In this document: in pieces, positions 43,729 to 55,465 of the stretch
Layout of the letters: each line of letters opens with the position of its first letter
How positions within the stretch are numbered: position 1 is the first letter of the stretch
Source: Pseudomonas sp. F(2018)
Lineage (GTDB): Bacteria > Pseudomonadota > Gammaproteobacteria > Pseudomonadales > Pseudomonadaceae
Direction of reading: 5' to 3'
Length of the DNA: 64,000 nucleotides
NCBI RefSeq assembly: GCF_005508865.1
Contig: NZ_SCOM01000005.1
Location: 1 to 64,000, forward strand
The notes under the pieces: model-generated
What the model was told of the DNA's origin: nothing
Seen by the model: the letters and a program-made list of their open reading frames with translations, nothing else
The model's database searches: none
Translations under genes and position numbers: made by a program

Positions 43729-45207
43729 ATGCCCGCCACGCCGCCGCTACCGGTCGATCTCTCCGGCATCCACCTCGACCCCGACCAGGGTCTGGCGCGC
43801 CAGCTGTACCAGGCGTTGCGCGAGCGCATCCTCGATGGGCGCCTGGGCGGAAGTACCCGGCTACCGGCCAGCCGCGATCTGGCGGCCTTGCTCGGGGTGT
43901 CGCGCAATACCGTGACCCGCGCCTTCGACCAGCTGTATGCCGAGGGCTATGTGGCGGGGCGCGTGGGCGACGGCACCTACGTGGCCGACCTGGCCGGCGA
44001 GCGCCCGGTAGCGCAGCCCTTGGGTAGCGGGCCGGCGCCCAGCGCGGCGCTGCAGCGCCTGCAGGAGCACCATTTGCCAGCGCCGCTGAGCGGTGCCCCG
44101 AAAGCCTTTCGCATCGGCGTACCGGCCTTCGACCTGTTCCCCTTCGAGATCTGGGCGCGCCTGCAGGCGCGCTTCTGGCGCAAGCCCTCGGCGGCGCGCC
44201 TGGGCTATGGCGACCCGGCCGGCGATGCAACTCTGCGCGAGCTGGTGGCCGCCTACCTGCGCAGCAGCCGCGGGCTCAACTGCGACCCGGCGCAGATCGT
44301 CATCACCTGTGGCGCGCAGCAGGCCATCAGCCTGTGCGCCCAGCTGCTGGTGCAGCCCGGGGAGCGGGTGGCCATCGAGAACCCCGGCTATCGCGCCGCC
44401 GGCCATGCCTTTGCCGTGGCCGGTGCCGAGCTGTGCGGCGTGCCGGTGGATGACGATGGCCTGCATACCGCCGCGCTGGCCGCCATCGAGGATTGCCGGC
44501 TGGTGTATGTCACGCCCTCGCACCAGTACCCCACCGGCGTCACCCTGTCGCTGGCGCGGCGCCTGGAGTTGCTGGAGTGGGCCGAGCGTCAGGGCGGCTG
44601 GATCATCGAGGACGACTACGACGGCGAGTACCGCTACAGCGGTGTGCCGTTAGCGCCGTTGGCGGCGCTGGATCGGCAGGGGCGGGTGCTGTACGTCGGC
44701 ACCTTCTGCAAGATCGCCTTCCCGGCCCTGCGTCTCGGCTACCTGGTGTTGCCGCCGACGCTGGCCCAGGCCTTCGCCCGCCGCCGCGCGGTGGACATGC
44801 GCCACTCGGAGATCGGCACCCAGGCGGTGATGGCCGAGTTCATCGCCGCCGGGCACTTCCAGCGCCATGTACGGCGCATGCGCCAGGCGGCGCGGGCACG
44901 CCTGGAGGCGCTGCAGCGCGACTGGCCCACCGCGATTCCCGGCTGTGCGGCGTTGCCGAAGGTGGAGGCCGGCCTGCACCTGTGCGTGCGAGTCGCCAGC
45001 AGCGCCCGCGAGCGCGAGCTGCTGGCCGCCGCCAGTGCCGCCGGGGTGGAGATGAAAGGCCTCAGCGACTACTGGCTGCCACACAGCCGCGAGCCGGAGG
45101 ATGCCCGTGCCGGGCTGGTGCTGGGCTTCGCCGCGGTGCCCGAGGCCCAGATCGCCGAGGCGATCCGCGCCCTGCGCGTGGCCTGGGGGCTGCCGGCGGC
45201 AGAATAA
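43729..45207 (+). CDS. MocR/PdxR-type PLP-dependent transcriptional regulator
   Basis: The 492-residue protein fuses a GntR winged helix (about 20-85, LPASRDLAALLGVSRNTVTRA) to an aminotransferase class I domain (about 115-485). The cofactor region shows TPSHQYPTGVTLSL and DDYDGEYRY, and the PLP-binding lysine region is GTFCKIAFPALRLGYLV. Such regulators sense PLP or a PLP-amino acid adduct. It probably controls the divergent paiB-gnat-gnat operon. The ATG at 43729 starts MPATPPLPVDLSG; the longer frame upstream is antisense to paiB. Confidence 0.9.
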   Translation: MPATPPLPVDLSGIHLDPDQGLARQLYQALRERILDGRLGGSTRLPASRDLAALLGVSRNTVTRAFDQLYAEGYVAGRVGDGTYVADLAGERPVAQPLGSGPAPSAALQRLQEHHLPAPLSGAPKAFRIGVPAFDLFPFEIWARLQARFWRKPSAARLGYGDPAGDATLRELVAAYLRSSRGLNCDPAQIVITCGAQQAISLCAQLLVQPGERVAIENPGYRAAGHAFAVAGAELCGVPVDDDGLHTAALAAIEDCRLVYVTPSHQYPTGVTLSLARRLELLEWAERQGGWIIEDDYDGEYRYSGVPLAPLAALDRQGRVLYVGTFCKIAFPALRLGYLVLPPTLAQAFARRRAVDMRHSEIGTQAVMAEFIAAGHFQRHVRRMRQAARARLEALQRDWPTAIPGCAALPKVEAGLHLCVRVASSARERELLAAASAAGVEMKGLSDYWLPHSREPEDARAGLVLGFAAVPEAQIAEAIRALRVAWGLPAAE

Positions 45208-45232
45208 AAAAGGGATGGCCGAAGCCATCCCT
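45206..45232 (-). terminator. intrinsic terminator of aspA
   Basis: On the minus strand AGGGATGGC, TTCG loop, GCCATCCC is followed by six or more T. It overlaps the stop region of the convergent MocR gene and lies 45 bp past the aspA stop. Confidence 0.85.
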
Positions 45233-45276
45233 GGAGGGCAAGGGGCGTGGGGCTGCCCCTCGGTCGATGAAGCAGG

Positions 45277-46701
<1,425 letters not shown>

Positions 46702-46797
46702 GATGTCTTCTATCTCTGGGGAATACGGCTTTGCGCCGCGATGCCCAATAATCTAGGCTTCCTGCCGTTTGTCGGCCAATGCTGTTAGCGGCTATGG

Positions 46798-46814
46798 TAT
46801 GCACAAACGGCATA
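46798..46814. promoter_or_regulatory. LysR box in the aspA-lysR divergent promoter
   Basis: TATGC-N7-GCATA is a perfect T-N11-A-containing dyad. A wider perfect 10-bp inverted repeat (TGCCGTTTGT at 46763-46772 and ACAAACGGCA at 46803-46812) overlaps it. Both suit binding by the divergent LysR protein. Confidence 0.6.
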
Positions 46815-46883
46815 ATGTCGCCGTGACCCGGGTTGAATGTCGCGCGTGCATAATTTCAAACGAATATTGGCGGCCAATCAGCG

Positions 46884-47798
46884 ATGAATCTGGAAACCAA
46901 ATGGCTGGAGGACTTCGTCGCCCTGGCCGCCACCCGCAGCTTTTCCCAGGCGGCGGAGAAGCGCTTCGTCACCCAGCCGGCCTTCAGCCGACGCATCCGC
47001 AGCCTGGAAGGCGCGCTGGGCCTGACCCTGGTCAACCGCTCGCGCACGCCGGTGGAGCTGACCGAGTCCGGCCAGCTGTTCCTGGTCACGGCCCGCAGCA
47101 TGGTCGAGCAGCTCGGCGAGGTGGTGCGTCATCTGCACCATGTCGAGGGCCAGCAGGGCGAGGTGCTGCAGATCGCCGCAGCGCACTCGCTGACCCTGGG
47201 CTTCTTCCCGGAATGGATCGGCCGCCTGCGCCGCGAGGGCCTGCCGCTGTCCACCCGGCTGGTGGCGACCAACGTCGGCGAGGCCGTGCACTCGCTGCGC
47301 GAGGGCAGCTGCGACCTGATCCTCGCCTACTACGATCCGGATGCGGCCATGCAGCTGGCGCCGGACATCTTCCCCTCGCTGCACCTGGGCACCACCTCGA
47401 TGCTGCCGGTGTGCGCGGTGGGCGAAGACGGCGCGCCGCTGTTCGATCTCGATGCCGGCCTCAGCGTGCCGCTGCTGGCCTACAGCGCCGGCGCCTTCCT
47501 CGGTCGTTCGGTGAACCAGTTGTTGCGCCAGCGCGCGCTGCGTTCGACCAAGGTGTACGAGACGGCCATGGCCGACAGCCTCAAGACCATGGCCCTGCAG
47601 GGCCTCGGCGTGGCCTGGGTGCCGCGCCTGTCGGTGACCATGGAGCTGGCCCGCGGTGAGCTGGCGGTGTGCGGCGGCGAGCAGTGGCAGGTGCCGCTGG
47701 AGATCCGTCTGTACCGCTGCGTGCTGTCGCGCAAGGCGACGGTGCGCCTGCTGTGGCGCAAGCTGGAGGCGGGGGTGGGCAGCGAGGCGAGCCGCTAG
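46884..47798 (+). CDS. LysR-family regulator, probable aspA regulator
   Basis: The 304-residue protein has the LysR winged helix (about 1-60, FVALAATRSFSQAAEKRFVT, then FSRRIRSLEGALGLTLVNRS) and the effector-binding domain (about 90-290). It is divergent from aspA and a clear LysR box lies between them, so regulation of aspartate breakdown is the likely job. The start ATG is preceded by a weak purine stretch. Confidence 0.88.
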   Translation: MNLETKWLEDFVALAATRSFSQAAEKRFVTQPAFSRRIRSLEGALGLTLVNRSRTPVELTESGQLFLVTARSMVEQLGEVVRHLHHVEGQQGEVLQIAAAHSLTLGFFPEWIGRLRREGLPLSTRLVATNVGEAVHSLREGSCDLILAYYDPDAAMQLAPDIFPSLHLGTTSMLPVCAVGEDGAPLFDLDAGLSVPLLAYSAGAFLGRSVNQLLRQRALRSTKVYETAMADSLKTMALQGLGVAWVPRLSVTMELARGELAVCGGEQWQVPLEIRLYRCVLSRKATVRLLWRKLEAGVGSEASR

Positions 47799-47802
47799 CG
47801 GG

Positions 47803-48600
47803 TCAGAACTGCAGTGCGCTTTCCAGCTCATCACCCGACAGGTAGGCAGACAGCAGTCTGCGCAAGGTGCCATCGTCGCGCATGCCCTGCATGATCGCGG
47901 CCATGCGCTGGTAGTCCTGATAGGAGAAGTGCGCCTTGCTCAAGGCCAGGTGATGGGGAATGGGAGCGGTCTGCGGCGACCAGTCCATGATTCTCACGCG
48001 ATCCTCCAGCCCCAGCTCGACCAGCTCCTTGCGGTAGAACAGCGGCAGGGAAAACACGGTGTCGATGCGGTTGCCCGCGCCCAGCATGAGAAACAGGTTG
48101 TGGATGCTCGGCACCCTGATGACCCGGTCCTGCCCGGCCAGCTGGGCGATCAGCTCATCGTAGACCGGTCCGTGGCGGAAGCTGCGCACCACGGCGATGC
48201 GCGCGCGCGGGTCGGCCAGCAGATCCGCCGGACCTCGCAGGTCGGCGCGCATGGTCAGCGCCATGTTCTTCTGCGCGTGATACGGGATGAAATAGGCGAA
48301 GGCGTCGCGCTCCGCGACGCGCATGGCGGACACCGTCATGGACAGGGTGCCCTCCTGCAGCTCTTTCCAGATCCGCGCCCTCGGCTGCTCCAGGGTGGCG
48401 AAGCGGTAGCCGCCGCGTTTCATCAGCTCATCGATCACATCGCGGTCGAGCCCCTGGCCCTGCGAATACAGCAGGCCTGCCTGGTAGAAGGCCAGGCTGT
48501 AGACCTTGTCAGGTGGTGTATCGGTAGCGGCCGGCAACCCCGTCGAGAGCGCTGTGCTGAGGATCAGGCAGAGGGCTCGGCGGAATAGCCTTGGGGTCAT
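47803..48600 (-). CDS. periplasmic solute-binding-like protein
   Basis: The 265-residue product has a signal peptide (ALCLILSTALSTGLPAA) and a family 3 solute-binding-like layout (VYSLAFYQAGLLYSQGQGLDRD, MTVSAMRVAERDAFAYFIPY, RIAVVRSFRHGPVYDEL). The typical amino-acid-binding residues are poorly conserved, so it may be a divergent binding protein. I chose the ATG at 48600, which begins the signal peptide. It is 72 bp from aauR and convergent with the LysR gene. The ligand is unknown. Confidence 0.72.
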   Translation of the reverse strand: MTPRLFRRALCLILSTALSTGLPAATDTPPDKVYSLAFYQAGLLYSQGQGLDRDVIDELMKRGGYRFATLEQPRARIWKELQEGTLSMTVSAMRVAERDAFAYFIPYHAQKNMALTMRADLRGPADLLADPRARIAVVRSFRHGPVYDELIAQLAGQDRVIRVPSIHNLFLMLGAGNRIDTVFSLPLFYRKELVELGLEDRVRIMDWSPQTAPIPHHLALSKAHFSYQDYQRMAAIMQGMRDDGTLRRLLSAYLSGDELESALQF

Positions 48601-48672
48601 GGTGGTGCTCGGGCGTGGGGTCAGTCTGCAGTGTGGCATGCCATGGCCGACGCGCCAGCGCTGGCCCCTGCC

Positions 48673-49987
<1,315 letters not shown>

Positions 49988-49995
<8 letters not shown>

Positions 49996-51859
49996 CGCGG
50001 GGCTCCTGCAGGGGCAGATCGAGGATGAAGGCGCTGCCGCCTTCCTCAGGATGGCGCACCACCAGGCTGCCGCCGGCGGCCGCGGCCAGGCTGGCGGACA
50101 GGGTCAGGCCGAGGCCCAGGCCCTTCTCGCCCGGCTTGGTAGTGAAGAACGGCTCGAACAGGTGCACGCGCACGTCCGGCGGGATGCCGGCGCCGCTGTC
50201 GCGCACTTCCAGACGGTAGCTGGCGCCGTATTGCGCGCCGCTCAGCCACAGCTCGCGGCGTGGCTGCTCGCGCAGGGCGTCGAGGGCGTTGCTCAGCAGG
50301 TTGACCAGGATCTGCTCCAGGCGGGTCTGGTCGATGGCCAGGCGCGCCTCGGCGAACTCGCGGTGCAGGGTCGGGCGTTCCTGCTCGACGCGGCTGTGCA
50401 GCAGGAACAGCGCCGCCTCCACCGCCTGTTCCAGGCTGGCCTGGCCGTGGTCGCCACCGCGCCGGGCGAAGGCGCGCAGGCTGCCGGTGATGCGGCCCAT
50501 GCGGTCGACCAGCTCGCCGATGGCCTGCAGGTTGCTGCCGGCGGTGTCCAGCGCGCCGCGTTCGAGGAAGCGTGCGGCATTTGCCGACAGGGTACGCAGG
50601 GCCGCCAGCGGCTGGTTCAGCTCGTGGGCAATGCTGGTGGACATCTGCCCGATCACCGCCAGCTTGCCGGCCTGGACCAGGCCGTCCTGGGCCTGACGCA
50701 GGTTGGCCTCGGTCTGCTGGCGCTCGCGCACCTCGGCCTGCAGCAGCAGGTTGCTGGCGGAGAGGTCGAGGGTGCGCTCGGCGATCTTGCGCTCCAGCTC
50801 GCCGTTGGCGCGCTGCAGCGCCTCGCGGGCGGCCAGGCGGGTGGCGATCACCTTGCGCCGCTGGTTCAGCGCCAGGCCGCCGAAGATCAGCAGGGCGCAG
50901 ACCACGCCAGCGAGCAGGCCGTGGCTGGCGGCCGTGCGCCGTTGTTCGGCCAGCGGCGTGAGCAGGGTCAGGTGCCAGGCGGTGTCGTTGAGGGCGCGGG
51001 TCTGCTGCAGGTAGTCCAGCGGCTGGCCGGCGGGGCCGTCCAGACGGACTTCCTGCAGGCCGGCGCCGAGCTCGCGGCTGGCCAGCGGTTGCAGCTCCTG
51101 CAGGGTCGCCCAGTGGTATTGCAGGCTGCGCGCCAGGCGCTCGCGGTCGGCATCGTCCAGCGGCCGCACGGCCTTGAGCCGGCGCGCCGGGTCGCTGGAG
51201 AGGATGATGATGCCGTTCTCGTCGCTGACGTAGGCCTCGACGCGGGCGTCGGCCCAGCGTTTTTCCAGGGCATCCAGGCGCACCTTGACCACCGCCACGC
51301 CGATCACCCGGCCATTGGCGCGCAGGCCGTGGGCCAGGTAGTAGCCGGGCTCGCCGGTGGTGCTGCCGACGCCGTAGAAGCGCCCCGGCTCGCCGCGCAC
51401 GGCCTGCTTGTAGTAGTCGCGGAACGACAGGTCTTCGCCGAGGAAACTGCTCGGCTGGTTCCAGTTGCTGGTGGCGACCACCCGGCCGTCGAGGTCGAGC
51501 ACGTACACGGCGAGGCTGCCGGCGCGCTGGTTGAGGCCTTCGAGGTGATCGTTGAGGCGCTGCCGGCGGTAGCTGCCGGGGGTCAGCAGCAGGCGGCTGA
51601 CGCCACTCTCCAGCTCCAGCAGGCTGGGCAGGTAGGTGTACTTGCCGATCTCGCTCTCCACCGCGCGGGCATTGAGCTCCAACTGGCGCTCGCCACCGGC
51701 GGCCAGTTCACGGATGCCGATCGCCTCGCTGAGCCGATAGCCGGCGTAGCCGCAGCCGAGTACCAGGGCGATGCCCAGCAGAGTCAGCAGCAGTTGGCGG
51801 AGCAGGTGTGGCTTCACGGCGAGGGCGGGCGGGACGCTGGGGGACAGGCATTGCATCAC
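49988..51859 (-). CDS. aauS: sensor histidine kinase for acidic amino acids
   Basis: The 623-residue kinase is DctB-like. It has a transmembrane helix near 20-42, a periplasmic double-Cache region (about 60-310, YVLDLDGRVVATSNWNQPSS), a second helix near 320-340, a coiled-coil linker, the phospho-His box SIAHELNQPLAALRTLS, and the ATPase N and G boxes (VNLLSNALDAL, GLGLGLTLSASLA). It would detect extracellular glutamate/aspartate and phosphorylate AauR. Its neighbours aauR and aat genes favour AauS over DctB, which it resembles strongly. Confidence 0.86.
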
Positions 51860-51904
51860 AGTAGGCCCGGGCTGGGTAGGTTGGGCGAGAGGTGCCGCTG
51901 GACT

Positions 51905-51941
51905 CCCTCACCCCCGCCCCTCTCCCAGAGGGAGAGGGGAG
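51905..51941. repeat. CCCTCTCCC/GGGAGAGGG palindromic repeat
   Basis: CCCTCACCC followed by CCCCTCTCCC, AGA, GGGAGAGGGG, between aatP and aauS. It is the closest copy to the one at 2752-2786 and may end the aat transcript. Confidence 0.65.
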
Positions 51942-51947
51942 TCTCCA

Positions 51948-52682
51948 TCAGTGCTGGAGGATCTTGTTGAGGAACTGCTGGGCCCGCTCGGAGCGGGCGT
52001 TGATGTCGCCGAAGAATTCCTCCTTGGCGCAGTCTTCGACGATCTGCCCGCGGTCCATGAAGATCACCCGGTCGGCGACCTTGCGCGCGAAGCCCATCTC
52101 GTGGGTCACGCACATCATGGTCATGCCCTCGTTGGCCAGCTGCACCATGACGTCGAGCACCTCGTTGACCATCTCCGGGTCGAGGGCCGAGGTCGGTTCG
52201 TCGAACAGCATCACCACCGGGTCCATGGCCAGGGCACGGGCGATGGCCACGCGTTGCTGCTGGCCGCCGGAGAGCTGGCCGGGATGCTTGTGCGCATGGG
52301 CGGAGAGGCCGACCCGCTCGAGCAGCTTGAGGCCCTTCTCGGTGGCCTCGGCCTTGCTGCGGCCAAGCACCTTGATCTGGGCGATGGTCAGGTTCTCGGC
52401 GATGGTCAGGTGCGGGAACAGCTCGAAGTGCTGGAACACCATGCCGACCCGCGAGCGCAGCTGCGGCAGGTTGGTCTTCTTGTCGGCGATGGAGGTGCCG
52501 TCGACCACGATGTCGCCCTTCTGGAAGGGCTCCAGGGCGTTGACGCACTTGATCAGGGTCGACTTGCCGGAGCCGGACGGGCCGCACACCACGACCACTT
52601 CGCCCTTCTTCACCGCGGTGCTGCAATCGGTCAGCACCTGGAAGTCCCCGTACCACTTGTTGACGTTCTGGATGGTAATCAT
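51948..52682 (-). CDS. aatP: glutamate/aspartate ABC transporter ATPase
   Basis: The 244-residue ATPase has Walker A GPSGSGKST (34-42), the signature LSGGQQQR and Walker B MLFDEPTSALDPE. It closes the aatJQMP operon and overlaps aatM by 4 bp. It energises uptake of acidic amino acids. The class (GltL/HisP) is certain; the cargo follows from the AatJ homologue and the AauR sites. Confidence 0.92.
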   Translation of the reverse strand: MITIQNVNKWYGDFQVLTDCSTAVKKGEVVVVCGPSGSGKSTLIKCVNALEPFQKGDIVVDGTSIADKKTNLPQLRSRVGMVFQHFELFPHLTIAENLTIAQIKVLGRSKAEATEKGLKLLERVGLSAHAHKHPGQLSGGQQQRVAIARALAMDPVVMLFDEPTSALDPEMVNEVLDVMVQLANEGMTMMCVTHEMGFARKVADRVIFMDRGQIVEDCAKEEFFGDINARSERAQQFLNKILQH

Positions 52683-53347
52683 ACGGCTAACCTTTTCTGC
52701 AGGAGCTTGACCAGCTGCGAGGCGGCGAAGCTGATGGTGAAGTACACGAGGCCGGCGAAGATCAGGAACTCATGGGGCTGGCCGAGGATGTCGCCGCGCG
52801 AGCGGGCGGCGTTGAGGAAGTCCATCAGGCCCACGGTGTAGACCAGCGAGGTGTCCTGGAACAGGATGATGCTCTGCTGCAGCAGCAGCGGCGTCATCTT
52901 GCGGAAGGCCTGGGGCAGGATGATCAGGCGCATGCACTGCGCGTGAGTCATGCCCAGGGCCGAGGCGGCGCCCATCTGGCCTTTCGGAATGGCCTGGATG
53001 CCGGCGCGGACGATCTCGCTGAAGTAGGCCGCCTCGAACATCACGAAGGCCACCAGACACGAGGTGAAGGCGCCCACCGGGGTGTCCTCGCCAGTGATCC
53101 AGCGCAGCAGGAACGGCACCGCGAAGTAGAACCAGGTGATCACCAGCAGCAGCGGGATGGAGCGGAAGTAGTTGACGTAGGTGGCGGCGAAGCCCGACAG
53201 CAGGCGATTGTGCGACAGGCGCATGATGGCCAGCAGGGTGCCCAGCACCACGCCGCCGATCACGCCCAGCACCATCAGCTGCAGGGTCATCAGCATGCCG
53301 TTCCACAGGCCCGGCAGGGCCGGGACGATAGCGCTGAAATCCATCAT
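52679..53347 (-). CDS. aatM: glutamate/aspartate ABC transporter permease
   Basis: The 222-residue inner-membrane permease of the GltK type has hydrophobic helices and the EAA loop (MGAASALGMTHAQCMRLIILP). It overlaps aatP at its end and aatQ at its start by 4 bp each, so all three are translationally coupled. Confidence 0.9.
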   Translation of the reverse strand: MMDFSAIVPALPGLWNGMLMTLQLMVLGVIGGVVLGTLLAIMRLSHNRLLSGFAATYVNYFRSIPLLLVITWFYFAVPFLLRWITGEDTPVGAFTSCLVAFVMFEAAYFSEIVRAGIQAIPKGQMGAASALGMTHAQCMRLIILPQAFRKMTPLLLQQSIILFQDTSLVYTVGLMDFLNAARSRGDILGQPHEFLIFAGLVYFTISFAASQLVKLLQKRLAV

Positions 53348-54090
53348 TTACCTCCCGCGGAGATCAGGCCCGGTACCGCGACCTTCTTCTCGATCAGGCG
53401 CATCAGCAGCATCAGGCTCATGTTCAGGGTGAAGTAGATCAGCGTGGCCAGGGTGAAGGCCTCGAACAGGTTGGCGCTGAATTCGGCGGTCTGCTTGGTC
53501 TGCGCCAGCAGCTCCATCAGGCCGATCAGCGAGGCCACCGAGGAGTTCTTGAAGATATTGAGGAACTCGCTGGTCAGCGGCGGAATGATGATGCGGAAGG
53601 CCTGTGGCAGCAGGACGTTGGCGTACACCTGCGGCAGGCGGAAGCCCAGCGCGTAGCCGGCGGCCAGCTGGCCCTTGGGCAGCGCCTGGATGCCGGTGCG
53701 CACCTGCTCGCAGACGCGGGCGGCGGTGAACAGGCCGAGGCACACGACGACGCTGAGGAAGGCCGAGGTGGCCGGCGACAGGTCCTGCTTGAACCACATC
53801 TCCAGCGGCTCGGGCAGCAGGTCCGGTACCAGGAAGTACCAGAGGAACAGCTGCACCAGCAGCGGTACGTTGCGGAAAACTTCCACGTAGCAGGTGGCGA
53901 AGCCGCTGATCCAGCGGTTCGGCACGGTGCGCATCACGCCGAGCAGGGCGCCCAGCGCCAGGGCGATCAGCCAGGCGGTGAGGGCGATGGCGATGGTCCA
54001 GCCCAGGCCGGTGACGAACCAGTCCAGGTAGATCTCGCTGCCGATGCCGGTGGACTTGAAGAACACGCCCCAGTCCCAGTTGTAATTCAT
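53344..54090 (-). CDS. aatQ: glutamate/aspartate ABC transporter permease
   Basis: The 248-residue GltJ-type permease starts with MNYNWDWGVFF, has the EAA loop (LAAGYALGFRLPQVYANVLLP) and ends overlapping aatM. It pairs with AatM to form the channel. About 190 bp with a hairpin separate it from aatJ upstream. Confidence 0.9.
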   Translation of the reverse strand: MNYNWDWGVFFKSTGIGSEIYLDWFVTGLGWTIAIALTAWLIALALGALLGVMRTVPNRWISGFATCYVEVFRNVPLLVQLFLWYFLVPDLLPEPLEMWFKQDLSPATSAFLSVVVCLGLFTAARVCEQVRTGIQALPKGQLAAGYALGFRLPQVYANVLLPQAFRIIIPPLTSEFLNIFKNSSVASLIGLMELLAQTKQTAEFSANLFEAFTLATLIYFTLNMSLMLLMRLIEKKVAVPGLISAGGK

Positions 54091-54237
54091 CTTGACTACT
54101 CACGATCAGGGCGGACAGGAGCCGGGGCCGACACGGTCCCCCGTCGCGGTTGGCGACGGTGCTCCTGTCCTAATTTGCAGAGGTGAGGCGGCGCCGCTCT
54201 CGTGAAGCGGTGCCGTACCGACAGGCCGGGGCTTCCA

Positions 54238-54264
54238 CTCCCTCTCCGCGAGTGGGAGAGGGGA
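54238..54264. repeat. hairpin between aatJ and aatQ
   Basis: CTCCCTCTCC, 7-nt loop, GGAGAGGG(G)AG, 17 bp past the aatJ stop. It belongs to the CCCTCTCCC repeat family. In this place it could protect the aatJ message and reduce downstream expression, as often happens after binding-protein genes. Confidence 0.5.
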
Positions 54265-54281
54265 GCCCCGGCCGGGCGCGC

Positions 54282-55193
54282 TTAGAGTTGCTCGGCGGCC
54301 TTGTCGGTCGGGTTGGCGACCAGCTTCTTCAGCTCGTCGCTCATCGGGAAGTTCAGGTTCAGACCCTTGGGCGGGACCGGGTTGAGGAACCACTTGTCAT
54401 AGATGGCGCTGACTTCGCCGGACTTGTAGGTGGCAACCAGGGCCTCGTCGACCACCGCCTTGAAGGCCGGGTCACCCTTGCGCACCATGCAGCCGTAGAT
54501 CTCGTAGGACTGCGGGGTGCCGACCACGTGCCAGTCGGCCGGCTTCTTGGCCTTGGCCATTTCGCCGGCGAGCAGGGCGTCGTCCATCATGAAGGCCACG
54601 GCGCGACCGGATTCCAGCATCAGGAAGGACTCGCCGTGGTCCTTGGCCGAGATAATGTTCATGCCCATCTGCTTCTCGGCGTTCATCGCCTTGAGCAGGC
54701 GCTCGGAGGTGGTGCCGGCGGTGGTCACCACGTTCTTGCCCTTGAGGTCGGGGAAGTCTGCGATGCCGGAAGTGGTCTTGGTCAGCAGGCGGGTGCCCAC
54801 CTCGAAGATGCCGACGGAGAAGTCCACCTGCTGCTGGCGCTCGACGTTGTTGGTGGTGGAGCCGCACTCCAGGTCCACGGTGCCGTTCTGTACCAGCGGG
54901 ATGCGGGTCTGCGAGGTCACCAGGTTGTAGCGCACCTTGAGGTCCGGCATGCCCAGCTTCTGCTTGATCGCCTCGACCGCCTTCAGCTGCAGGTCATGGG
55001 AGTAACCCTCGGGCTGCTGCGGGTCGCTGCCGAAGTAGGAGAAGGGGATGGACGAGTCGCGGTGGCCGAGGACGATGGTGCCGCTGTCCTTGATCTTCTT
55101 CAGGGTGCCGGTCAGTTCTTCGGCCAGGGCCGGTGCGCTGCACAGGGTGGCGGCCAGGGCGACGCCGATGGCGCGGGAGAGAGTGCTGTTCAT
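54282..55193 (-). CDS. aatJ: periplasmic glutamate/aspartate-binding protein
   Basis: The 303-residue protein has a signal peptide (SRAIGVALAATLCSAPALA) and GltI-type features: TIVLGHRDSSIPFSYFG, VDLECGSTTNNVERQ and KGKNVVTTAGTTSERLL. It captures glutamate and aspartate for AatQMP. The ATG at 55193 begins the signal peptide. A sigma-54 promoter lies about 100 bp upstream and two AauR-type sites beyond that. Confidence 0.92.
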   Translation of the reverse strand: MNSTLSRAIGVALAATLCSAPALAEELTGTLKKIKDSGTIVLGHRDSSIPFSYFGSDPQQPEGYSHDLQLKAVEAIKQKLGMPDLKVRYNLVTSQTRIPLVQNGTVDLECGSTTNNVERQQQVDFSVGIFEVGTRLLTKTTSGIADFPDLKGKNVVTTAGTTSERLLKAMNAEKQMGMNIISAKDHGESFLMLESGRAVAFMMDDALLAGEMAKAKKPADWHVVGTPQSYEIYGCMVRKGDPAFKAVVDEALVATYKSGEVSAIYDKWFLNPVPPKGLNLNFPMSDELKKLVANPTDKAAEQL

Positions 55194-55290
55194 GCTGATC
55201 CTCGCTGTTGTTGTTATCCGGGGCTGTCGCTGCATGGCGATGCGGGCCCCTGTGGAGTGGACGATCGAGCCGTCCCTGCGAGGATCTAGA

Positions 55291-55305
55291 GCAGGTACTG
55301 TGCCA
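55291..55305 (-). promoter_or_regulatory. sigma-54 promoter of aatJ
   Basis: On the minus strand TGGCAC-N5-CTGC fits the -24/-12 consensus TGGCAC-N5-TTGC with one mismatch. It is about 100 bp upstream of aatJ, with an AT-rich stretch (55310-55360) between it and the activator sites. Confidence 0.72.
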
Positions 55306-55383
55306 GGTGGTTTATTCGATGATAAGTAATTGAAATTAAAAGATTAATTATTGGTTTTTAAAGGTGCGGGAAGGTCGCTGGCG

Positions 55384-55397
55384 TTCGGCCTGGCGAA
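55384..55397. promoter_or_regulatory. AauR-type activator site, imperfect
   Basis: TTCGG-CCTG-GCGAA has one mismatch to TTCGG-N4-CCGAA. It is about 80 bp upstream of the sigma-54 promoter and 31 bp from the perfect copy. Confidence 0.6.
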
Positions 55398-55414
55398 TGG
55401 CGGCAGACTCGGCG

Positions 55415-55428
55415 TTCGGAAAACCGAA
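55415..55428. promoter_or_regulatory. AauR-type activator site, perfect
   Basis: TTCGG-AAAA-CCGAA is a perfect match to the motif reported for AauR in P. putida (recalled). It sits upstream of the aatJ promoter at enhancer distance. Confidence 0.75.
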
Positions 55429-55465
55429 TGCGCCGCCCCTCCATTGCGGAAGGGCGGCGCAGGGA

